From NCBI GenBank assembly GCA_943325595.2, contig CALPQA020000169.1, positions 1 to 5,443 of the forward strand: a DNA stretch of 5,443 nucleotides. The letters run 5' to 3'. The translations under genes and the position numbers were made by a program. The notes beneath the pieces are model-generated. The model was not told where the DNA came from. It searched no databases and saw only the letters and a program-made list of their open reading frames with translations. The DNA is from Auritidibacter sp. Marseille-P8566 (GTDB taxonomy: Bacteria > Bacteroidota > Bacteroidia > Flavobacteriales > Flavobacteriaceae). Below are positions 1 through 5,443 of this stretch, piece after piece. Within the stretch, counting starts at the first letter, position 1. Each line of letters starts with the position of its first letter.

Positions 1-1718
1 GGCAATGGTTCTAATGCTGAATATTGATCGGCTAAAGCACCACCAAGAGCAGTAAATTTAGTTAAATCTTCTGCAGTCCACCAATCAATTAGGTTTCCAT
101 CTGCATTATAACTTGCTCCTTGATCATCAAATCCATGAGAAATCTCGTGTCCAATAACAGCTCCAATTCCACCATAATTAACCGCTTCATCTGCTTGGTA
201 ATTGTAAAAGGGTGGTTGCAAAATAGCTGCTGGGAACACGATTTCATTATACGATGGGTTATAGTAAGCATTTACGGTTTGTGGTGACATTCCCCATTCG
301 GTTTTGTCAACTGGTTTGCCTAATTTATCTAAGTCTTTTTTCCAACCCCATTTCCCAACATTTCTTAAATTTTCAAAATAGCTTCCACCTTCTTCAGGAT
401 TTTTCACAACTAAAGCAGAATAATCTTCCCATTTGTCTGGGTATCCAATTTTGATGGTTAATTTATTCAACTTTTCAATCGCTTTCAATTTTGTTTCAGC
501 CGACATCCAAGTCAAATTATTAATTCTAATTTCATACGCTTTCATAACGTTTTTAATCATTTTTGAAGCTTTGGCTTTTGCTTCTGCAGGAAACATTTTT
601 TCTACATATAATTTTCCTAGTGCTTCACCAACAGTTCCATTTACAACTTGAAGTGCTTTTTCATGTCGAGGTCTTTGTTTTAAAGCACCCGTTAATGTTT
701 TTCCGTAAAATTCCCAGTTTGCAGTTTCTATAGTTGTTGACAATTGACCAGAAGCGCCTCTCAAAAGCATCCAACGCATATATGCTTTCCAATCTTCTAC
801 TTTGTTTTCAGTAAAAATGGTCTGCAATGCACTCATATATCTCGGTTGTGATACTATAATAGTGTCAACTTTTGCAAATCCAACACCTTTAAGGTAGGTA
901 TTCCAATCTACTACTGGTAGCATTTTTTGCAAGTCAGCAATTGCCGTTGGGTTGTATTGTTTTTTGCTATCACGACGTTCTACTCTGTCTAACCTTGGGG
1001 TTGACATTTGGATTTCTAATGCAAGAATTTTATCTGCATCTGTTTTTGCTTGCTCAGGTTTTTCTCCTAAAAATAATAACATTTTTGCAACATGAAGTGC
1101 ATATTTTTCGCGTTTTTCCTTTGAATCTTTTTCATTTGAAACGTAGTAATCTCTGTCAGGCAAACCTAATCCTCCGGGACCAACACTCACCACATTTCTA
1201 GTGCTATTTTTTTCGTCGGCACCAACACCAACACCAAAGAATCCAACTCCACCACCATCGGCTTCTGTTTCCATCATTAATTTTTGCAAATCTTTGATGT
1301 TTTTAACCGCATTAATTTTAGCTAAATACGGTGCTAACGGAGCAATTCCTTGTTTGTTTCTTGCCACGGTGTCCATGGCAGCTTTATACATGTTGATTGC
1401 TTTCCCTTGGTCTGTATTGGATTTGTATTTAGGGTTTTTAGCTGCCTCTTTTAAAATTGCCAAGGCATCTTTGTCGGTATTTTGACGCAATTCATCAAAA
1501 CTTCCCCAACGGGTTTTGTCGGCAGGAATTTCAGTGTTTTTTAGCCACGTTCCATTTACGAATTTAAAAAAATCATCTTTTGGTTTTACCGATTTGTCCA
1601 TGTAAGAAACGTTAATTCCCGGTTCTTTTTTCGCTACTGCTTTTTGAGCGTTGCAATTTGCAAATCCAATTATTGCAGGAATTACAAATAGCATTTTTTT
1701 ATACAATTGTACTTTCAT
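1..1718 (-). CDS. M13-family (neprilysin/PepO-like) zinc metallopeptidase, C-terminus cut by window edge
   Basis: This is an exported zinc endopeptidase expected to cleave peptides in the periplasm or at the envelope. My translation is uninterrupted for 572 codons from ATG at 1718. An N-terminal hydrophobic export signal (residues 1 to about 24) is followed by the M13 N-terminal domain, with FFKFVNGTW at 50-58 and GGLGLPDRDYY at 182-192. The catalytic domain begins near NAYYNP at 483-488, the substrate-binding motif. The zinc motif HEISH is at 524-528: His524 and His528 bind zinc and Glu525 is catalytic. The 41-residue spacing between these two motifs equals that of human neprilysin (Asn542, His583). 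By the same alignment the third ligand, Glu of ExxxD, should fall near residue 587, just outside the window. Family members are about 670-690 residues, so roughly 100 are missing. The start is supported by an in-frame TAA at 1725-1727. The family call is secure; the substrate is unknown. Confidence 0.96.
   Translation of the reverse strand, partial: MKVQLYKKMLFVIPAIIGFANCNAQKAVAKKEPGINVSYMDKSVKPKDDFFKFVNGTWLKNTEIPADKTRWGSFDELRQNTDKDALAILKEAAKNPKYKSNTDQGKAINMYKAAMDTVARNKQGIAPLAPYLAKINAVKNIKDLQKLMMETEADGGGVGFFGVGVGADEKNSTRNVVSVGPGGLGLPDRDYYVSNEKDSKEKREKYALHVAKMLLFLGEKPEQAKTDADKILALEIQMSTPRLDRVERRDSKKQYNPTAIADLQKMLPVVDWNTYLKGVGFAKVDTIIVSQPRYMSALQTIFTENKVEDWKAYMRWMLLRGASGQLSTTIETANWEFYGKTLTGALKQRPRHEKALQVVNGTVGEALGKLYVEKMFPAEAKAKASKMIKNVMKAYEIRINNLTWMSAETKLKAIEKLNKLTIKIGYPDKWEDYSALVVKNPEEGGSYFENLRNVGKWGWKKDLDKLGKPVDKTEWGMSPQTVNAYYNPSYNEIVFPAAILQPPFYNYQADEAVNYGGIGAVIGHEISHGFDDQGASYNADGNLIDWWTAEDLTKFTALGGALADQYSALEPL
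1653..1718 (-). other. Export signal of the M13 peptidase: lipoprotein or SPase I type, ambiguous
   Basis: Residues 1-22 have a basic n-region (K2, K7, K8), a hydrophobic core (residues 9-19) and Cys22 in the context GFANC. A lipobox reading would place the lipidated Cys at 22. Asn at -1 is not the usual Gly, Ala or Ser, and the residues after it (NAQKAVAKK) are basic rather than the acidic stretch typical of surface-exported Bacteroidota lipoproteins. An SPase I cut after Ala24, leaving Gln25 as the new N-terminus, is also possible. Export is well supported; anchoring is not settled. Confidence 0.55.
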
Positions 1719-1746
1719 TATTTGTTAGTTTTTCATAGTTACCTTC

Positions 1747-1754
1747 CAAAAATA
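1747..1754 (-). promoter_or_regulatory. Probable -7 element of the M13 peptidase promoter
   Basis: On the minus strand the sequence reads TATTTTTG, an exact match to the Bacteroidota -7 consensus TAnnTTTG, ending 28 bases before the peptidase ATG. The -33 side is weak: there is no TTG at the expected distance, only an AT-rich TTTTAAC near 1776-1782. In such AT-rich DNA a chance match is possible, so the call rests mainly on position: between the upstream gene's terminator and this start codon. Confidence 0.4.
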
Positions 1755-1792
1755 TTAATTTTATTTTAAATATATGTTAAAATAGATTTAAT

Positions 1793-1827
1793 AAAAAAAT
1801 CCCATTCGTAAAAAGACGAATGGGATT
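1793..1827 (-). terminator. Rho-independent terminator of the propeller-protein gene
   Basis: There is a perfect 12-bp stem between 1798-1809 (AATCCCATTCGT) and 1816-1827 (ACGAATGGGATT), with a 6-base loop. Read on the minus strand, the stem runs directly into seven T residues (complement of 1793-1799). It starts 22 bases after the stop codon of the 1140-codon gene. No comparable T-run follows the hairpin in the plus direction, so it appears one-directional. It separates the two collinear minus-strand genes into different transcription units. Confidence 0.93.
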
Positions 1828-1849
1828 CCATGTTCAGTATTAATACTAT

Positions 1850-4800
1850 TTAGTTTTTTATGATTCGTTTAGTCACGCTTTGATTTTCTGAAACAATTTT
1901 CACGAAATAAATACCTGATGAGATGTTTGATAAATCTAAAGAAACAGTACTTTGATTATTTTGAAATTCGGTTTTAGAACTAACAATTTTACCCGTTAAA
2001 TCATATACCTGAATTATTTTTGGTACAATTGTTCCCATCGAAACATTGAATATTCCTTTGGATGGATTTGGATAAATAGCAATATTGTTCATTTCAAATT
2101 GTTCATTAGCAAGAGTGCCTTCAACAACAAAATCATCAATGACAACTCCTTGCTGGTTTACTCCTTCGTCTGATTGGAATACAATTCTGAATATTACGTT
2201 GGCATTTCCAACAAGTAAATTTAACGGATGCGTATATTCTTTTAAGGCAATATCTGTTCCTGTCCATTGTGCCCCAGGGCAATTTTGACAATCATCCGAT
2301 GCTCCAGAAAGTGCATTTGTTCTACTGCTGTTGTACCAATTGGCTCCTTCAACTCCAAGAACAGTCCATGTTTGTCCAAAGTTTGTTGAATATTGAACAT
2401 AAACGACATCCCAATTTATTTCTAAATCAAATGCCATTTTAAATCGAATTACAGGATTTGTAATATTTGAAAAATCATAACATTGCGAAATCAAATAGGC
2501 TTTTGTAGCATCAGGATAATTACCCGAAAGGCTTGATGTATATACATTTCCTGATCCCGTGGCCAATGTACCTCCAGTTCTAACGCCTTTTTGCCATTGA
2601 CTTGTGATTAAGCCTTCGGTGTAAGTAAGTAAATTAGAATTTATAGTTTCAAAAGTATTTACTACTCCTGGAGTTCCAGCGTCATTGATATAGAAAGGAA
2701 CTGAGTTTTGATTGTTGTCAGCATAAGCATCGTTTATAGTTGTAGTATTTATAATTAAACTATAAGCACCTTTTGCATTTTCGGTAATTAATGGCAAATC
2801 AATATTTTGAGATGCATTTGATGCTATGCTTCCGTTCCATGTATAATTTCGGGGTGTTCCATTATAATTGTAAACTACATTTACAGATGAAATTGAACTT
2901 GAGCCATTGTTTTTAACGGTTACTTGAGGAGAAAAACCTCCACCACAACGAACAATTGGGTTTACATTTTGAATGCTCACTAATTTTACATCGGTAGTTG
3001 GAATTTCAACAGGAATATTGCATTGCCAAACCCCTCTTCCAAAAGTTCCCGCAATTATTTTAGAATCTTCTAAATTAATTTCTAAATCTGCCACAGATAC
3101 ATTTGGTAAATTGTCATCAAAATTTGCCCAAGTTGACATCGAATCATCTTTGTAATATACACCAAGCGTTGTTCCTACATAAAGTGGATTTAATGAATTT
3201 CTTCCTTGATGAACAATGATATTTTTTCCAATTGCAGGTAATCCAGCACCAATTGCTGCAAATGTACTCCCGCCATCTGTAGATACAAATGCATCTCCAG
3301 AAGTCCCTGAGGTAGTAATGTAAACGGTATTGCTATTTGATGAATGCGCCGTGATTGAAGTAATGTTTGATGACGCTGTAAATGCGAGCGTAAAAGTTAT
3401 CCCTCTATCAATACTTTTGTATAGTTTGGTTGTTTTGGAAACATACATAATGTTGTCATTGCTTGGATCTATAGAAATAAGACTTATATTTCCTGTTCCA
3501 ACACCAAAACTAGATGTGTTTCTTCTAACCCAAACACCATTTGTTAATTTGTATAAATCGGGATATCCAGAAAAAACTTCCCCTAATCCGTTAACTCTCA
3601 AAGGAGTTACCCATTCACCCTGTATAGCATTTCCATTTGCTGTTGGAGCAGAAGTTGATGAAGATAGGGTTGTTCCCATGTTGCTACTACCAAATAATGT
3701 TCCTCCATATTGAACAAATCCATAAGCTTTATTGCTATTAGAGGGGTCGATTGCATTATCCATTCCATCGCCACTATGATAACTTTGCCACACGTTGTCA
3801 CTAAAAGCAAAACCACCATTATCCTGAAGTCCACCAGTTATTTTTGTTGATGTTTGCTTTGAAACCGATATTTTATAAAACTGACTGATTTGTGCCTGTC
3901 CAATAATATCGTTAAAAACAGTTCCTCCGTCTGCAGAAACATAAATTCCTCCATCACTTCCACAATACAATTTATTATTCATAAATTTTAGAAAGTGAAT
4001 GTCTGCATGGGTGAAGTTAGGCGAATAAGCACTCCAGCTATTTAATTTTGTTGCTGTAACTCCCGAATCTGAAGATTTCCAAACGTTAAGACATCCTATA
4101 TAAAACTCACTTGCATTTGTTTGCGAGGCACAAAAAGCTAGGTCATACCATGCTTGCGTGTTTTCAAGTACATTAGTAGTTAAGCCTGTATTAACAAATG
4201 TTGTTCCCCCATCTGTTGATTTAAGGATTCCTTGATAAGCATAATTTGGAGAAGTTCCAGCACTCAGACAATACACCAGATTAGGATCTGCAGCGGTAAC
4301 ATCAAAAATTAATCTACCTGAATTTGCAGGTAATCCTGTAACTCCTAAATTTGAAAAAGTGTCTCCTGAATTTGTGGATTTATAAAATTTGTTTGAGGAA
4401 CTTACATAAACTACTGTTGGGTCGTTTGGTTTTAATCTTAAAGATCCTTGCGTGAAATTACCTGACAATTCGTTTGTCCAACTTGTTCCCCCATTTAGTG
4501 TTCTAAAAACACCTGTGCTTGTGGCACACCATAACATTTGACTGTTTGTTGGATTAATCAATAAATCACCAGCGCCTTTTGAACTATTATTTAAAGTTAA
4601 CCCTGTTGTTGCCCATGTTATACCACCGTCAATAGATTTTAGCACTCCTATAGATGGGCAATCAGTAGCATCTTTATCTCCAGTTGCGATATAAATAATA
4701 TTGGAATTATTATAGTCAACGGCAATACCCGAAACACCAATTTGAGGCAAATAATCTGTCAAAGGCGTCCAAGAAACACCCGCGTTTGTTGATTTCCAAA

Positions 4801-5272
4801 TTCCTCCTGCAGGAGCTCCAAAATAAATAGTATTCGGATTTGATGGGTCAACACAAACCACATTTATTCTCCCTCTCCCTCTTGTAGACTGCGGAGTTGC
4901 ATTTTGTGTTGGTCCAATAGGTTGCCAGTTGCAAGCAGGAAGGGATCTATATAAACTGTTTTTATTTGATTGCGCTTGGTTTTTTTGCTCCCAAACGGCC
5001 CATAATTCTTGAGGTGAAATTACATATCCTTCATCATTGGTTGCGTTTTTCCAACGTTCAACCCATCGCATGAAAGGTTTGTAGCCACTTCCTTTTTTGT
5101 TTCTGTCATGAGTCGACCAATAAACATCAAAAGATTTTACCAATTCGGATAGTGTTTTTTCGCCTTTTTTACTAGTTTCTGTCTGGTTTTCCATCCAAGG
5201 AGCGGACGGGTTAAATTGTGAAAATCCTAAAAAAGTATATAATAAGGCAAATAATAAGTATGTTTTTTTCAT
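1850..5272 (-). CDS. Secreted Asp-box beta-propeller protein with T9SS type A sorting domain (Vps10/BNR-like)
   Basis: This 1140-residue exported protein has no function I can name. Residues 1-18 are a signal peptide with predicted cleavage before Gln19. Residues 19-120 form a Trp-rich N-terminal module. Residues about 130-760 are a beta-propeller region. Its Asp boxes (S-x-D/N-x-G-x-T/S-W/F) are clear at 161, 213, 258, 299, 352, 446, 620 and 664, and degenerate at 400 and 529. Residues 761-865 resemble CARDB, 866-1055 a jelly-roll/MAM-like domain, and 1061-1140 the T9SS type A domain. The protein should therefore cross the inner membrane by Sec and the outer membrane by T9SS, losing the C-terminal domain. 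Such proteins are often labelled glycosyl hydrolase or sialidase, but no FRIP motif is present. The Asp-box architecture is shared with Vps10/sortilin and GH74 xyloglucanases, so carbohydrate or protein binding, or hydrolysis, all remain possible. The ATG at 5272 follows a consensus promoter and begins the signal peptide, which fixes the start. Confidence 0.95.
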   Translation of the reverse strand: MKKTYLLFALLYTFLGFSQFNPSAPWMENQTETSKKGEKTLSELVKSFDVYWSTHDRNKKGSGYKPFMRWVERWKNATNDEGYVISPQELWAVWEQKNQAQSNKNSLYRSLPACNWQPIGPTQNATPQSTRGRGRINVVCVDPSNPNTIYFGAPAGGIWKSTNAGVSWTPLTDYLPQIGVSGIAVDYNNSNIIYIATGDKDATDCPSIGVLKSIDGGITWATTGLTLNNSSKGAGDLLINPTNSQMLWCATSTGVFRTLNGGTSWTNELSGNFTQGSLRLKPNDPTVVYVSSSNKFYKSTNSGDTFSNLGVTGLPANSGRLIFDVTAADPNLVYCLSAGTSPNYAYQGILKSTDGGTTFVNTGLTTNVLENTQAWYDLAFCASQTNASEFYIGCLNVWKSSDSGVTATKLNSWSAYSPNFTHADIHFLKFMNNKLYCGSDGGIYVSADGGTVFNDIIGQAQISQFYKISVSKQTSTKITGGLQDNGGFAFSDNVWQSYHSGDGMDNAIDPSNSNKAYGFVQYGGTLFGSSNMGTTLSSSTSAPTANGNAIQGEWVTPLRVNGLGEVFSGYPDLYKLTNGVWVRRNTSSFGVGTGNISLISIDPSNDNIMYVSKTTKLYKSIDRGITFTLAFTASSNITSITAHSSNSNTVYITTSGTSGDAFVSTDGGSTFAAIGAGLPAIGKNIIVHQGRNSLNPLYVGTTLGVYYKDDSMSTWANFDDNLPNVSVADLEINLEDSKIIAGTFGRGVWQCNIPVEIPTTDVKLVSIQNVNPIVRCGGGFSPQVTVKNNGSSSISSVNVVYNYNGTPRNYTWNGSIASNASQNIDLPLITENAKGAYSLIINTTTINDAYADNNQNSVPFYINDAGTPGVVNTFETINSNLLTYTEGLITSQWQKGVRTGGTLATGSGNVYTSSLSGNYPDATKAYLISQCYDFSNITNPVIRFKMAFDLEINWDVVYVQYSTNFGQTWTVLGVEGANWYNSSRTNALSGASDDCQNCPGAQWTGTDIALKEYTHPLNLLVGNANVIFRIVFQSDEGVNQQGVVIDDFVVEGTLANEQFEMNNIAIYPNPSKGIFNVSMGTIVPKIIQVYDLTGKIVSSKTEFQNNQSTVSLDLSNISSGIYFVKIVSENQSVTKRIIKN
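1853..2092 (-). other. T9SS type A C-terminal sorting domain (within the propeller protein)
   Basis: Residues 1061-1140 carry the hallmarks of the Por secretion tail family (TIGR04183): YPNPSKGIFNV at 1067-1077, VYDLTGKIV at 1089-1097, LSNISSGIYFVKI at 1114-1126, and a basic end KRIIKN. In known systems this domain directs passage through the type IX translocon, then is removed by the PorU sortase-like peptidase, with the mature protein released or attached to surface lipopolysaccharide. The match is complete to the last residue. Confidence 0.95.
2108..2677 (-). other. Jelly-roll/MAM-like domain (within the propeller protein)
   Basis: Residues about 866-1055 have a pattern common in flavobacterial secreted enzymes and adhesins: an early FETIN, CYDFSNITNPVIRFKMAF at 931-948, WDVVYVQYSTNFGQTW at 954-969, then a long loop and VVIDDFVVEG at 1043-1052. 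This fits a lectin-like beta-sandwich, probably for binding carbohydrate or a surface. The CQNC pair at 995-998 may form a disulfide. The domain limits are estimated by eye. Confidence 0.65.
2678..2992 (-). other. CARDB-like Ig-fold domain (within the propeller protein)
   Basis: Residues about 761-865 run from DVKLVSIQNVNP through a core SPQVTVKNNGSSSISSVNV (781-799) to NDAYADNNQNS (847-857). The VTVKNNGS segment and the late D-x-Y-x-D-N-N-x-x-S are typical of CARDB domains, which act as spacer or adhesion modules in bacterial surface proteins. The assignment is from pattern only. Confidence 0.6.
2993..4885 (-). other. Asp-box beta-propeller region (within the propeller protein)
   Basis: Residues about 130-760 open with RGRINVVCVDPSNPNTIYFG (131 onward) and close with AGTFGRGVW (741-749). 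Asp boxes recur at 161, 213, 258, 299, 352, 400, 446, 529, 620 and 664. Weaker candidates lie near 490 (FSDNVW), 575 (KLTNGVW) and 708 (KDDSMSTW). Typical spacing is 41-53 residues, one per blade. Counting the box-less closing blade gives about 14 blades, consistent with two seven-bladed propellers. The Asp boxes are seen directly; the blade count is inference. Confidence 0.8.
5219..5272 (-). other. Signal peptide of the propeller protein
   Basis: Residues 1-18 have two lysines (2-3), a hydrophobic core (LLFALLYTFLG, residues 6-16) and the ending GFS before Gln19. SPase I cleavage leaving an N-terminal Gln is very common in exported Bacteroidota proteins and allows pyroglutamate formation. 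There is no Cys, so this is not a lipoprotein. Confidence 0.9.
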
Positions 5273-5289
5273 TTAAAGTAAGTTTTATA

Positions 5290-5320
5290 CAAATCTAAAC
5301 TCTTTTGTACTCAATTCAAA
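5290..5320 (-). promoter_or_regulatory. Bacteroidota-type promoter of the propeller-protein gene
   Basis: On the minus strand TTTG (5320-5317) is followed after 19 bases by TAGATTTG (5297-5290), an exact match to the -33 TTG / -7 TAnnTTTG architecture of the Bacteroidota primary sigma factor. Only 17 bases separate the -7 element from the ATG, so the transcript leader would be about 10 bases. Both boxes and the spacing fit, making this the best promoter in the window. Confidence 0.7.
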
Positions 5321-5345
5321 AGAATTAACAAAAAAATTAATTCTT
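5320..5345. repeat. 9-bp inverted repeat in the divergent promoter region
   Basis: AAGAATTAA (5320-5328) and TTAATTCTT (5337-5345) are perfect reverse complements separated by 8 bases (C plus seven A). The dyad lies between the two divergent -7 elements and touches the -33 box of the leftward gene, a position suited to an operator. It is AT-rich, so chance is a real alternative. Confidence 0.45.
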
Positions 5346-5360
5346 GCTGTTTTACTTTCG

Positions 5361-5368
5361 TAAATTTG
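5361..5368 (+). promoter_or_regulatory. Probable -7 element of the divergent plus-strand gene
   Basis: TAAATTTG exactly matches TAnnTTTG and ends 14 bases before the ATG at 5383. The nearest upstream TTG (5344-5346) is only 14 bases away, shorter than the usual spacing of about 19, so the -33 side is not convincing. Its placement just ahead of an ATG that opens a hydrophobic N-terminus supports the call. Confidence 0.5.
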
Positions 5369-5382
5369 CTCAAAATATTAAA

Positions 5383-5443
5383 ATGCTGCTTTTTTTAAAA
5401 AAATACCGTTTGTTTTTGACTGTAGTAATTGTTCTATCGGCAA
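5383..5443 (+). CDS. N-terminus of a divergently transcribed membrane or exported protein, cut by window edge
   Basis: Only 20 complete codons are visible. They read MLLFLKKYRLFLTVVIVLSA: a short start, a basic cluster (K6, K7, R9) and then a hydrophobic run from residue 10 to the edge. This is the shape of a first transmembrane helix or signal anchor with its basic end in the cytoplasm. The ATG at 5383 is preceded by a TAnnTTTG element 14 bases upstream, and the frame is closed by a TAA at 5338-5340, so no distant upstream start exists. The family cannot be told from this much sequence. Its head-to-head arrangement with the propeller gene leaves 110 bases between starts, so shared regulation is possible. 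The start codon context includes T7-A7, described under findings. Confidence 0.55.
   Translation, partial: MLLFLKKYRLFLTVVIVLSA

Noticed and set aside
89..271. A 60-codon minus-strand open frame overlapping the zinc motif
   Set aside because: It is an alternative frame of the M13 gene, which covers the same bases with the HEISH motif intact.
941..1485. Two adjacent plus-strand open frames rich in Leu and Phe
   Set aside because: They are antisense to well-conserved M13 motifs such as GGLGLPDRDYY. The hydrophobic look comes from complementing Lys/Glu-rich codons.
1793..1827. A two-way terminator
   Set aside because: The hairpin is symmetric, but a T-run follows it only on the minus strand, and no plus-strand gene ends here.
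1719..1849. A small RNA or riboswitch between the two minus-strand genes
   Set aside because: Beyond the terminator and a -7 match, the stretch is plain AT-rich sequence with no further stem or conserved motif that I can see.
3330..3713. A 127-codon plus-strand open frame
   Set aside because: It lies antisense inside the propeller gene, its translation shows no recognisable domain, and the minus-strand protein explains the sequence fully.
1850..5272. Naming the large protein a sialidase or glycosyl hydrolase
   Set aside because: Asp boxes alone do not define an enzyme. No F/Y-R-I-P motif is present and I cannot identify the sialidase arginine triad.
1..5443. A CRISPR array, tRNA, insertion sequence or defence cassette
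   Set aside because: I found no spaced direct repeats, cloverleaf, transposase reading frame or terminal repeats on either strand.

Overview
The window looks like a piece of a Bacteroidota chromosome, most likely Flavobacteriaceae (Flavobacterium-like). The evidence is its high A+T content, a C-terminal type IX secretion (T9SS) sorting domain, a signal peptide ending just before Gln, promoter elements matching the Bacteroidota -7 consensus TAnnTTTG, and start codons preceded by A-rich sequence rather than a Shine-Dalgarno motif.

Layout, left to right. Positions 1-1718 (minus strand) hold the first 572 codons of an M13-family (neprilysin/PepO-like) zinc metallopeptidase. Its C-terminus, including the third zinc ligand, lies beyond the left edge. 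Positions 1719-1849 are an intergenic stretch with the likely peptidase promoter and a very clear Rho-independent terminator for the next gene. Positions 1850-5272 (minus strand) are a complete 1140-residue secreted multidomain protein. In order it has a signal peptide, a conserved N-terminal module, a large Asp-box (BNR/Vps10-like) beta-propeller region that I read as about 14 blades, a CARDB-like domain, a jelly-roll/MAM-like domain and a T9SS type A sorting domain. Positions 5273-5382 are a compact divergent promoter region with back-to-back TAnnTTTG elements and a 9-bp inverted repeat between them. Positions 5383-5443 (plus strand) are the first 20 codons of a divergently transcribed protein with a membrane or signal segment, cut by the right edge.

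The two minus-strand genes are collinear, but the strong terminator and a separate promoter make them independent transcription units. Both products are exported: the peptidase to the periplasm or envelope, the propeller protein to the cell surface or medium through T9SS. Nothing in the sequence ties them to one pathway. I see no mobile element, CRISPR array, RNA gene or defence system. The least explained item is the large propeller protein, whose ligand or substrate cannot be read from the sequence. No strong case for an entirely new system can be made from this window.
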